From the NCBI GenBank assembly GCA_963205185.1, contig CAUJHZ010000030.1:29982-93981 (forward strand): a stretch of DNA of 64,000 nt, read 5' to 3'. Source of the stretch: Planctomycetota bacterium (GTDB taxonomy: Bacteria > Planctomycetota > Phycisphaerae > Phycisphaerales > UBA5793). Numbering within the stretch: the first letter of the stretch is position 1; each line of letters opens with the position of its first letter. The notes beneath the pieces were generated by a model, which saw only the letters and a list, made by a program, of their open reading frames with translations, did not search any database and was not told where the DNA came from. Shown in pieces: positions 43,885 to 51,476 of this stretch. The translations under genes were made by a program, and so were the position numbers.

Positions 43885-45389
43885 GCCGGCTCACGAGCCA
43901 ACCGGGCGGCGAGCAGCGGCCCGGGCGCGGGGAGAACCGGCGGCGCCGCTGGTCGTGCTGCGGGGCGCTCAGCCGCAGTAGTCTGTAGTGTGGATGCTGC
44001 GCCCATAGCGCCGGGCGCGTTCGCATCTGCGTTGGTGGGGTTGGACTCCATCGAGGCTTCTTCCGACTCGGTTGCGGGCGGCGGTTCGGGTGCGGGACCA
44101 GCCATATCTGCAACCAGCGGTGGGATGAACTCCTGACGGAATCCGATCCATCCGATCATCTGCCGCAGGCGGCGCTCAAACGCAGCGCGAGCCCTAATAA
44201 TGGCATCATGTTCCGGGAGTGCGGACAACGCAGTTGCCAAGTCCCATCGCTCCGCTTCCGGCTTGCATAGCGCTGACACCAGTGCCGATACGTCATCTTC
44301 CACTTCATTCGGCCGATTCGCGTGCCGCGGCAGTGGAACGCGATCAAGCGCGGTCGCGAACGCCGATGCTTCTGCTGAATTCAAGTCAAGAAACACTGCA
44401 ACGCGGTCCAGCGCAGCCGCCTCGCGCCGCTGCATGGCTTCCATTGAGAGGACGAGTGTTGATACGCTCGGCACCAGTGGTTTGACGAGTGTCCGCCACA
44501 GGTACATCGCCAACACCCATACGGCAGAATTACGCCCGATGGCGTCGACCAGTTGCGGATCGCTGAGTGACGGCGTGAGCCGACCTTCGAGCCGGATGAT
44601 GGACAGCACGCAAGACTCAGGTCGTCGCGTCATGAAGATGACGCGTCCCGTGGGAAACAGCGCGCGGAAGAGCGGCGCGAGTATCACCGGCTCCCAGCCC
44701 GGCGATTTGTCGATCCAGCACGGCGAGCCGCACGCCGCCAGGCGGAACACTTCATCCACGTGCCGTGCGATTGAATCGAGAATCGCATCCGCCATGGCGC
44801 AGTCATCAAACACGCCGGTGCGAAAGGGCGGCGGCACACTCTGGCTCGCGAACGGGCTTATGAATGGATGCGAAACCAGCCGCCAGAGCGACTGAGCTGA
44901 GAAAAAGCCCTCCAACGTGTTCCACGCATGCATGCACACGTCGCGCGGCGCCCGATAGCGCGTTGAAGCATCCAGCGCCGTCTGCAGCGCCGTCGTTCCC
45001 GAGCGTTGTGGTCCAATAATGAGCAGCGGTCCGTCGTCCGATGTGCGCGTGGGAGTGCTCGCGTTGGCTTCGCTGAGTTCGACGACGACGCAACCCGGGA
45101 CCGAACGGGGATCAATGTCGCCGGGAAGCGAAACCCATAGCATGCCGCACCACTGATCGCGCGGCAAATTGCTGGTCTCGTACGGCAGATTCAGGTGACA
45201 CCTTCCGTCGCCGTTGGCAGCCACATCCTGCACAGAGGCGCCAGGCTTCTCTACCGGCCTGCCGTCCAGCCAAAGTGTGATGCACGAACGCCCATTGATG
45301 CGATCGAGTATCTGTGGATGACGCAGCGGCACGGCGTGCGCTTTGCCAAGCGTCTGGTCGAAATGGCGGGGAGTCAGTGTCAGCAGCAT
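43881..45389 (-). CDS. Sulfotransferase, N-terminally fused to a divergent GRYS/DPR-type domain
   Basis: A 502-residue protein. Residues about 18-106 resemble the shared domain in outline (AVPLRHPQIL, LWLDGRPVEKPGASVQDVA, GDGRCHLNLP, MLWVSLPGD, IDPRSVPG), though Y/W positions are lost. The catalytic domain starts with LLIIGPQRSGTTALQTALD (residues 122-140, the PAPS 5'-phosphosulfate loop) and continues to FMTRRPESCVLSIIRLEGRL (3'-phosphate site). It transfers sulfate from PAPS to a hydroxyl, probably of the glycan. A Pro/Ala-rich tail of about 60 residues ends the protein. It is arranged in tandem with, and overlaps by 10 bases, a paralog upstream. Confidence 0.8.
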   Translation of the reverse strand: MLLTLTPRHFDQTLGKAHAVPLRHPQILDRINGRSCITLWLDGRPVEKPGASVQDVAANGDGRCHLNLPYETSNLPRDQWCGMLWVSLPGDIDPRSVPGCVVVELSEANASTPTRTSDDGPLLIIGPQRSGTTALQTALDASTRYRAPRDVCMHAWNTLEGFFSAQSLWRLVSHPFISPFASQSVPPPFRTGVFDDCAMADAILDSIARHVDEVFRLAACGSPCWIDKSPGWEPVILAPLFRALFPTGRVIFMTRRPESCVLSIIRLEGRLTPSLSDPQLVDAIGRNSAVWVLAMYLWRTLVKPLVPSVSTLVLSMEAMQRREAAALDRVAVFLDLNSAEASAFATALDRVPLPRHANRPNEVEDDVSALVSALCKPEAERWDLATALSALPEHDAIIRARAAFERRLRQMIGWIGFRQEFIPPLVADMAGPAPEPPPATESEEASMESNPTNADANAPGAMGAASTLQTTAAERPAARPAAPPVLPAPGPLLAARLAREPA

Positions 45390-46765
45390 GAGTCGGGATC
45401 GTGCAAGTTACCGGCGCGGTTCGATTCTCCGAGCATGATAGAAAGCAGCGACCCCGGGCGCGGTGTCGGCTGCTCTGTTTCGGGCGATGAAGCGATCATC
45501 AGTTCTCCGACCGCTCGATTCGCCGCTGACGGATTCAACTGCAGCCAGCCGAGCATGTGCTGGACGCGTCCGCTGAAATGCCGTTGCGCCTCGGCTGCCA
45601 CGGGGTCAGCGCGCCCGCCGGCACCCTCATTCGCGACCTCCGCCGCGTCCGGCCTCTCGTATCCCCACCGCTTTGCTTCGCTGCCGCAGAGATGCCAGAT
45701 CGCGGGAACGACCCACTCGTCCAGCCGCTGCCGCTCCACGGCGTGCGTGGGCACCTGCGGCTCATTCAGATCCGCCGCTACCGCTTCAATCTCTTCATCG
45801 CTCAGATTCGCCGCCGCCTGGATCGCCGCGAGCGCCTCCGGCTCGCGCCTGCGAAACTTCGCGAACGAAATCTCCGTCGCCGCGCCGCGGGGCATGATCG
45901 GCCGCACGTAGCGCCGCCAGAGGTAGTGCGCCGCCGCCCAGCCGGCGCACGCCTGCGCCACCGCCGCCGGCCGCCGCTCCTCGGGCAGGTCGTAGGGCAA
46001 CTCGCCGCGCAGCCGCATGATGGAGAGCACGTTGCTCACCGGATCGCGGCTGAGAAAGAACACGTGCCCGCGCGGATAGAGCAGCGTAAACAGCGGCGCG
46101 ATCGCCACGCTGTCCCATCCCGGGCACTTGTCCGTCCAGGTTCCCTTCGTGCCGCTCGTCGTCGAATACGCCCAGTCAATGTGCTGCGCGAGGCGCGCGA
46201 GCATCTCGCTGCTCAGGCCGCAATCCTGAAACAGCCCGGTGCCCCAGAAGTGCGCGGCGGCGTCGCTGCCCCACGGCGAGTAATGGGGGTGGTTGAGAAA
46301 CGACTTGAGCAGTTGGGTGAGGTAGAAGCCTTCGAGCGTGTTGTCGAGATAGCCGCGCAGGTCGCGCGGGGCTTTGTATGGCGTGCAGTGGTCCAGCGCC
46401 CATTGCAGAGCCGTGCTGCCGCAGCGCTGCGGCCCGAGGATGAGCAGCGGCCGCGCAGCGCTGTGCATGGCGCCGTCGGTCGTGAGCGGCACATCGACGA
46501 CGAGATCGATCGACTCCTGCCGCGGCTGGCGGTCGCCGGGAATGGAGATCCACAGTTTGGCGCCGTCAATGAAGCACCGGCCCTGCCCGAGCGTGACGAC
46601 TTCATCGAGGTTTGCGGTCGGTTTTGAGACCTCGATGCCATCGACCCACAGCCGCACCGCTGCGCTGCGCGCCAGCCGCTCGCAGATGAACGGATGATCA
46701 AGATCGACGCGGTGCGCCCTGCCGACCGTCCCCGAAAAGTGTCGCGGCAACAGCGCGATCTTCAT
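45380..46765 (-). CDS. Sulfotransferase, paralog of the adjacent gene
   Basis: A 461-residue sulfotransferase. The catalytic loop is LLILGPQRCGSTALQWALD (107-125). The partner motif FFLSRDPVSNVLSIMRLRGE provides the PAPS 3'-phosphate arginine and serine. Residues about 18-92 repeat the N-terminal module of its neighbour (HRVDLDHPFI, LWVDGIEVSKPTANLDEVV, GQGRCFIDGAK, LWISIPGDRQPR). Both start with a M-x-(L/I)-x-L-x-P-R-H-F sequence, so they arose by tandem duplication. It is the first gene of the polysaccharide operon. The 170-base gap to trpE holds a dispersed repeat that may separate the transcripts. Acceptor unknown. Confidence 0.82.
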   Translation of the reverse strand: MKIALLPRHFSGTVGRAHRVDLDHPFICERLARSAAVRLWVDGIEVSKPTANLDEVVTLGQGRCFIDGAKLWISIPGDRQPRQESIDLVVDVPLTTDGAMHSAARPLLILGPQRCGSTALQWALDHCTPYKAPRDLRGYLDNTLEGFYLTQLLKSFLNHPHYSPWGSDAAAHFWGTGLFQDCGLSSEMLARLAQHIDWAYSTTSGTKGTWTDKCPGWDSVAIAPLFTLLYPRGHVFFLSRDPVSNVLSIMRLRGELPYDLPEERRPAAVAQACAGWAAAHYLWRRYVRPIMPRGAATEISFAKFRRREPEALAAIQAAANLSDEEIEAVAADLNEPQVPTHAVERQRLDEWVVPAIWHLCGSEAKRWGYERPDAAEVANEGAGGRADPVAAEAQRHFSGRVQHMLGWLQLNPSAANRAVGELMIASSPETEQPTPRPGSLLSIMLGESNRAGNLHDPDSCC

Positions 46766-46784
46766 CGTTGCAGTCCGATCCTTT

Positions 46785-46925
46785 TTACCGTGGAGAACGC
46801 AGGGGTCGCCGAGGGAGAATCTGAATCAATGTCCATCCTGCCTCTCTTTAGGGTCTCTCTTGGAGTCTTGGAGCCTTCGTGGTTCGTCTATTCGTCTTTC
46901 TCGGCGCTCTCTGTGATCTCCACCG
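46785..46925. repeat. Dispersed intergenic repeat, copy 1
   Basis: An intergenic stretch whose plus strand reads GAGAATCTGAATC, later TTGGAGTCTTGGAGCCTT and GTTCGTCT, then GGCGCTCTCTG. The same order of words, in the same orientation, occurs within trpE at 47929-48080. It occupies almost all of the gap between trpE and the polysaccharide operon. Confidence 0.75.
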
Positions 46926-46935
46926 TAAGTCCTCT

Positions 46936-48642
46936 TCAAGCTCCAAATGCCGCTTCGGCCAGGTCGATCGCCCGCGCCAGGGCCGCCGCCTTGCTCACGG
47001 TCTCTTCGTATTCCGCGGCCGCCTTCGAGTCTGCCACGATGCCCGCCCCGGCCTGCAGGTGCACCGTCCACGTTCCGCCCTGATGCTCCTGCACGGGCAC
47101 GACCATGGTGCGCAGCGCCAGCGCGATGTCCATCTGGTCGTCGAACGAGACCACGCCGATGCCCCCGCCGTACGGCCCGCGCCGCGTCGGCTCGAGTTCA
47201 TCGATGATCTGCATCGCGCGCACCTTGGGCGCGCCGCTGATCGTGCCCACCGGCAGAGCCGCGCGCAGCGCCGCCCACGAGTCGAGCCCGTCGGCCAGCG
47301 TGCCCGTGACGGTTGATGAGATGTGCATGACGTGGCTGTAGCGCTCGATCTCCATCATCCGGTCGATCGACACGCTGCCCTTGATGGCGACCTTGCCCAC
47401 GTCGTTGCGCCCGAGATCGACGAGCATGATGTGCTCAGCGCGCTCCTTCTCATCGGCAAGCAGTTCGCGCTCCAGCGCCTGATCCTCCTCCTCCGTCGCG
47501 CCGCGCCGGCGCGTGCCCGCGAGAGGCCGATTGACGACGGTCCGTTCGTGCACGCGACACAAGATTTCAGGGCTCGACGCGACGAGGATCGCCCCGCGCG
47601 CCTGCAGGTAGATCATGTACGGGCTCGGGTTCACCACCCGCAGGGCCCGGTAGATCTCGAACGGGTCGGCCGTGGTCTGCCGCTCGAAGCGCTGGCTGAG
47701 CACGACCTGGAAGATGTCGCCTGCGAGGATGTATTCACGCGCCTTGTTGACGGCCGCTTCGAACTGGTTCCGCGTCATGTTCGACGCCGGCAGTGCCCGG
47801 CCGCGCTGCGCGAGGTTCAGTTCGATCGACCCGGCCGGCAACGGCACGCTGTGCGTCTGCAGCCGCTCGACGAACCGGCTCAGCGCAGTCACGCCTGCGT
47901 CATACGCCGCGTCAACCTGATCAGGATTCACCGCAGAGTTCGCAGAGGCCGCGGCGAGAGAATCTGAATCCGAATCCGAATCCGAATCAAACTCCTCCCC
48001 CGTCTCTCCTTCTGCTTCTCCTGGAGTCTTGGAGCCTTGGAGGTTCGTCTTCTCCGCGCTCTCTGCATCCGCTGCGGCGAGTGAATCCACCCGCACCCAG
48101 TGCACGGCGAAGACCATCATCCGCGCGTGATCGAAGACTGCCACCGTCTCGTACAGCCCCAGGTGCACCTCCGGCAGGCCGCGATCATCTCGCGGCGCGC
48201 TGTCAAAGGGCAGCTTGGCTGCTTCGACGTAGCGCACGCTGTCGTAGCCGGCGTAGCCGACCCAGCCGCCGCAGAACGCGCCCGGCAGATCGCCGTGCAG
48301 CACCGGCCGCAGGGCGGCGCTCATCGCGCGCGGCACATCGAGCGGATCATCATGCCGCTCGCATCGCACCTGCCCCGTGCCATGATCCTCGATCGTCACC
48401 TCGTGCTGTCGCGCGATGACTTCGACGCGCGGCTGCGCCCCGATGAACGAATACCGACCCTGCTTGTCGCCATTCTCGACCGATTCGAGCAGGAAACTCG
48501 GCGCCGTCCGCTCGTCGGCCGCGACCAGCCGCCGATACCCCAGCACGGGCGTGAGCTGATCAGAAAAAATCCGCCGCACCAGCGGCACCAGATTGCCCCG
48601 CTGCGCGAGCTGGCGAAATGTCTCCCGGTCCGGCAACGTCAT
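46936..48642 (-). CDS. trpE: Anthranilate synthase component I TrpE, with an inserted acidic linker
   Basis: A 568-residue TrpE, which makes anthranilate from chorismate using ammonia from TrpG. The N-terminal domain contains the tryptophan-feedback site LLESVENGDKQGRYSFIG. The chorismate-binding domain has GDIFQVVLSQRFE, PLAGTRRRG, HIMLVDLGRNDVGKVA, VMHISSTVTG and GTISGAPKVRAMQIIDELEP, with all catalytic blocks present. Residues about 187-238 (AESAEKTNLQGSKTPGEAEG and a DSDSDSDSDS run) are an odd hydrophilic insert encoded by a copy of the intergenic repeat at 46785-46925. I chose the ATG at 48642, giving MTLPDRETF, since the longer frame upstream runs through repeats. No trpG, trpD or leader peptide is nearby. 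Confidence 0.93.
   Translation of the reverse strand: MTLPDRETFRQLAQRGNLVPLVRRIFSDQLTPVLGYRRLVAADERTAPSFLLESVENGDKQGRYSFIGAQPRVEVIARQHEVTIEDHGTGQVRCERHDDPLDVPRAMSAALRPVLHGDLPGAFCGGWVGYAGYDSVRYVEAAKLPFDSAPRDDRGLPEVHLGLYETVAVFDHARMMVFAVHWVRVDSLAAADAESAEKTNLQGSKTPGEAEGETGEEFDSDSDSDSDSLAAASANSAVNPDQVDAAYDAGVTALSRFVERLQTHSVPLPAGSIELNLAQRGRALPASNMTRNQFEAAVNKAREYILAGDIFQVVLSQRFERQTTADPFEIYRALRVVNPSPYMIYLQARGAILVASSPEILCRVHERTVVNRPLAGTRRRGATEEEDQALERELLADEKERAEHIMLVDLGRNDVGKVAIKGSVSIDRMMEIERYSHVMHISSTVTGTLADGLDSWAALRAALPVGTISGAPKVRAMQIIDELEPTRRGPYGGGIGVVSFDDQMDIALALRTMVVPVQEHQGGTWTVHLQAGAGIVADSKAAAEYEETVSKAAALARAIDLAEAAFGA
47929..48080. repeat. Dispersed intergenic repeat, copy 2, inside trpE
   Basis: This copy keeps the trpE frame open. 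It includes about five tandem GAATCC-type hexamers (47960-47988), which encode the Asp-Ser run. Shared words with the intergenic copy include GAGAATCTGAATC, CTGGAGTCTTGGAGCCTT versus CTTGGAGTCTTGGAGCCTT, GTTCGTCT and CGCGCTCTCTG. Confidence 0.75.
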
Positions 48643-48801
48643 GACGGGGAGTCTAGGTTGTTGCGGCTCTCTCCTCCGGCTTCGTGGAGGAGGGCAGGGG
48701 TGGGGCGCGACGATCGATTGCCGCCGTAGGTCGGGACCGCTGCTCTGAGCGCGGCCCGGCAGTTGGAGGTGTGCTGAGAGCAGAACCGGTGCGGCGCGCT
48801 T

Positions 48802-48903
48802 GGCGTCCAACCGCCGGGCCTGCGCAGAGCCTTGTCCCGACCTACGCGCGCTGGGCGTCCAACCGCCGGGCCTGCGCAGAGCCTTCTCCCCACCTACGAG
48901 CGG
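48802..48903. repeat. Tandem direct repeat, period 52, upstream of trpE
   Basis: Two nearly identical units of about 50 bases, each beginning GGCGTCCAACCGCCGGGCC and followed by TGCGCAGAGCCTT and a CCGACCTACG/CCACCTACG end. The two units start at 48802 and 48854. The reverse complement of the CGACCTACG end (CGTAGGTCG) recurs at about 48725, so this is a small composite repeat zone. No coding function is evident. Confidence 0.7.
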
Positions 48904-48910
48904 CGGGCGG

Positions 48911-48952
48911 AAAAAAAGTCCGCTCGCGCTGGTGGGATAGCGCGAGCGGACT
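48911..48952 (-). terminator. Strong intrinsic terminator on the minus strand
   Basis: AGTCCGCTCGCGCT (48917-48930) and its exact reverse complement (48939-48952) form a 14-pair stem with an eight-base loop. Read on the minus strand, the stem is followed directly by seven T. It terminates transcription coming from mraZ's direction before trpE. Confidence 0.9.
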
Positions 48953-49431
48953 CGAAAGGTGCGGCCGGGGCGCGAGGTCACATTGCGCGGGCCGATGGTC
49001 TGTATCGTGCCGCCTCATCCGTGCCGGCGGACACGATGCCGCCGATCGCTTGGTCGATCGGCGGTGGCTGGTCATCGAATTGGCGATGGAGGAGCCGCCG
49101 CGACGGATCCGGCCCACGGCGCCCACGCGCCTGTATAAGCCAAGATCAATAGCGGTCGAGCGAAAATCAGCCGTGACCTGCGGGCGATCGTTAATCAGCC
49201 GATCCCTGGCCGAGCGCCGGCAGGCACACCGAATTCCGCCGAGGCGACGTACGAATCCGTTCGCCTCCATCCACCCTCGCCGCTGGTCTCCTTCTGATTC
49301 CAGCGGCGTGATGATCCAGTCCCGACTTGTCAAAACGTCGCCGACCTTTGTTCAAGGCAGGCGGCGTGATCATCGACCATGCTCCGACGGGCGATCCCTC
49401 CGCGCCCGTCGCACGATCGATGCGAATTCCG
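48953..49431 (-). other. 479-base stretch between mraZ and its terminator, no gene recognised
   Basis: The region follows mraZ and ends in a strong minus-strand terminator. It has an in-frame reading frame beginning with a TTG at 49333 but the product is unlike any protein I know and it runs on through the terminator into repeats. It could be a long 3' untranslated region, a small RNA or a decayed gene. I do not recognise RNase P RNA, tmRNA or SRP RNA here. Confidence 0.4.
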
Positions 49432-49923
49432 TCATCCTCCCCCGCTCGCGTTTGCGGCGCCGTGGCCTTCACTCGGGCGGCCGCGGCGGACGAAGCGGCT
49501 GAAGATCTCCTCCTGCTTGGCGAGACGGTCTTCGAGTTCAGCGTTCCACTGCTTGAGGTCGCGAATCTGAAGATGGTCCCGCACGCCGATGAGCACGACA
49601 TCCTTTCCCAGGCCGGCCCGCTGCATCATGCGATCGGGCAGGCGCACGCGCCCGGCCGAGTCCAGCTCCAGGCGGCTCGAGAGAGGAAAGAGCAGCTGAT
49701 CGAACTCCTGGACCGCTTCGTCGGTGACCAGGCCTTCTTCGATCATCGCGGCGAGTCGTTCGAACCCTTTTTCCGGATACAGCCGAAGGGCTCGGTTGGC
49801 TCCGATCGTGAGGTAGAACGCTTCGCCATCTTCTGCTTTCTTCATTCGAGAGCGGATCTCGGAAGGGACGGCCAGGCGTCCTTTCGCGTCGATCGTGTGT
49901 TCGAATTCGCCTGTGAACAGCAC
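49432..49923 (-). CDS. mraZ: MraZ transcriptional regulator
   Basis: A 163-residue MraZ, a ring-forming DNA-binding protein with two AbrB-like (SpoVT-AbrB) folds. Both halves carry the family block: FTGEFEHTIDAKGRLAVPSE near the N-terminus and SRLELDSAGRVRLPDRMMQR in the second half (residues about 85-104). I chose the GTG at 49923, with GAGG eight bases upstream, because VLFTGEF is the usual start; a longer frame reaches 49995. In most bacteria mraZ heads the division and cell-wall cluster and is followed by rsmH. Here the next gene on the strand is trpE, about 790 bases away and past a terminator, so this is an orphan copy. Confidence 0.9.
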   Translation of the reverse strand: MLFTGEFEHTIDAKGRLAVPSEIRSRMKKAEDGEAFYLTIGANRALRLYPEKGFERLAAMIEEGLVTDEAVQEFDQLLFPLSSRLELDSAGRVRLPDRMMQRAGLGKDVVLIGVRDHLQIRDLKQWNAELEDRLAKQEEIFSRFVRRGRPSEGHGAANASGGG

Positions 49924-50377
49924 GATCCGATCCTCATGCCGACTGGTTTTCCTGCCGCCCGCGGGCCAAGGCGACAGGGTGCGATAGGTTACCACACTTC
50001 GCTACACAATGCAACACTTCTCGACTTTTTCGAGCGTAATTTGGTCGAAATCTTCCCGGCCCGCCCCACGGCTGCGCGGTCGCCACATCGGCCGGATTTG
50101 CGCGATTCGGCCCAAGCAATTGTTTCAGCGAGGCTTAGAGACCGGACACGCCGGTCCACTGCTGCGAAGCGACGAGCCCGCGCGGCCAAGCCTGTGGAAA
50201 AACAGTGGACAACTGGAACAGGAGCACGCCGGGCTGGCGCAGGTCCGAGAAAAGTTTGTTCGATTTGATTCCGTTCGGTCGCCCCTTCGACGCCGCCGCG
50301 GGCATGACTTGCGGTATCACGCACGACATGGCCAATTCGTGGCCTGCACTCACCCAAGTCTGGAAGGAGAGATCACC
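49924..50377. other. Divergent promoter region between mraZ and a secreted-protein gene
   Basis: This 454-base gap separates divergent genes. The plus-strand gene has GGAAGGAG before its ATG at 50378. On the minus strand, TTGCAT and TAACCT 17 bases apart lie about 50 bases before the mraZ GTG. They are a weak match to a sigma-70 promoter. I see no other gene or RNA in it. Confidence 0.4.
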
Positions 50378-51388
50378 ATGAGGAGAGGAATCACTGCAAT
50401 CATCATGTCGGGCGCCATCGGCGTCTCGATGGGCGTGGCGCTGGGTCAGGATGACATCATCGCCGTGAGTTGGTCCGGCGACGTGTACACGATCGACTCG
50501 AGCACCGGCTCCGGCTCGCTGCTCAACGGCAGCCGCACATTCATCAATCTCAATGCGAGCGCCAAGAGTCCGTCCGGAGAGATTTACACCACCTCGAACA
50601 ACACGCTCGTGCGCGTGGATGAGACGACGGGGGCAATGACCAGCGTCGCCACGATGAGCATCAGTTCCATCCGCGGGATGGACTTCGCGCCCGACGGCAC
50701 GCTCTATGCCTACAACGACGAGGGCTTCGGCACGCCTGACGTGTTCTACTCGATCGACGCGAACACCGGCGCGACCACGCGCCTCGGCACGGCCAACGAC
50801 ACCGGCATCCAGGGCTTCGCCATCGACAGCCAGGGCAACGCGTACGCGTGGGACATCTTCAACGGGCTGGCGACGGTCAATCTCGCCAACGGTGCGACCG
50901 CGGATCTGAGCGGCGCCGGCAACACCGACATCCAGGCCCTCGCGTTCGATCTCAACGATGAACTCTTCGGCTGCCGCGAGGCGCTCTACTCGATTTCGAC
51001 CGTCGATGGTTCATTCACGACCATCGGTTCGGGCGGCCACCCTGACACGCGCGGCTTCGAGTTCATTGGCGGGGCTGGCGGATACCGACTCAACGTCGGT
51101 GGCCAGTGCCCCGGCACCGTCACCGTTTCCTGGAGCGGCGCCAACGCTGGTCGGCAGCAGGGCCTCGTGTTCGGCGCCCAGCAGGGCAGCACGATCATCC
51201 CCAGCGGCGTGTGCCAGGGAACGATGCTCGGCATCCAGGGCAGCGTGCGCCTCATCAACAACTTCGGCACCGGCAACGGCAGCGGCATGGTCTCGGGCAG
51301 CGCTGGCACCGGCGCCTGCGGCGGCTGGCTGCAACTCGTTGAAGTACCCGGCTGTGCGGTGAGCAACCCGGATCAGATTCCGAACTGA
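50378..51388 (+). CDS. Secreted propeller-like protein A, first of a tandem pair
   Basis: A 336-residue exported protein. The signal peptide is residues 1-23 (RRGITAIIMSGAIGVSMGVA). Residues about 24-240 contain short repeats of the form D-(V/L)-(Y/F)-(T/S)-I-D-x-x-(T/S)-G, which resemble beta-propeller blades (YTIDSSTGSGSLLNG, FYSIDANTGATTRLG). The C-terminal 95 residues form a separate domain (GGQCPGTVTVSWSGAN, GVCQGTMLGIQG, GSAGTGACGGWLQLVEVPGC) with conserved cysteines. It is 42% or so Gly/Ser/Ala/Thr by eye. A terminator follows, and a paralog lies 88 bases downstream. I chose the ATG at 50378 for its clear ribosome-binding site and signal peptide. Function unknown; extracellular. Confidence 0.75.
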   Translation: MRRGITAIIMSGAIGVSMGVALGQDDIIAVSWSGDVYTIDSSTGSGSLLNGSRTFINLNASAKSPSGEIYTTSNNTLVRVDETTGAMTSVATMSISSIRGMDFAPDGTLYAYNDEGFGTPDVFYSIDANTGATTRLGTANDTGIQGFAIDSQGNAYAWDIFNGLATVNLANGATADLSGAGNTDIQALAFDLNDELFGCREALYSISTVDGSFTTIGSGGHPDTRGFEFIGGAGGYRLNVGGQCPGTVTVSWSGANAGRQQGLVFGAQQGSTIIPSGVCQGTMLGIQGSVRLINNFGTGNGSGMVSGSAGTGACGGWLQLVEVPGCAVSNPDQIPN

Positions 51389-51415
51389 TCGCGCCGGCAC
51401 ATGCTTTGTGACTTA

Positions 51416-51453
51416 CCGCCCCCGCTGGAATCATCCGGCGGGGGCGGCCGTTT
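51416..51453 (+). terminator. Intrinsic terminator between the tandem secreted-protein genes
   Basis: CCGCCCCCGCTGG (51416-51428) pairs with CCGGCGGGGGCGG (51435-51447), one T-G pair, loop AATCAT, followed by CCGTTTAAA. Confidence 0.75.
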
Positions 51454-51476
51454 AAACTCTGAGGAAGAGGTCGATC

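Noticed and set aside
48842..49333. 163-codon frame running from the mraZ-trpE gap into repeats
   Set aside because: It reads through a strong terminator stem and the tandem repeats, starts at TTG and matches nothing I recognise.
49300..49334. TTGACA-like -35 on the minus strand near 49333
   Set aside because: No matching -10 lies at the expected 16-18 base spacing.
48684..49502. Plus-strand frame covering the trpE-mraZ gap
   Set aside because: It crosses both repeats and the terminator palindrome. The composition looks random.
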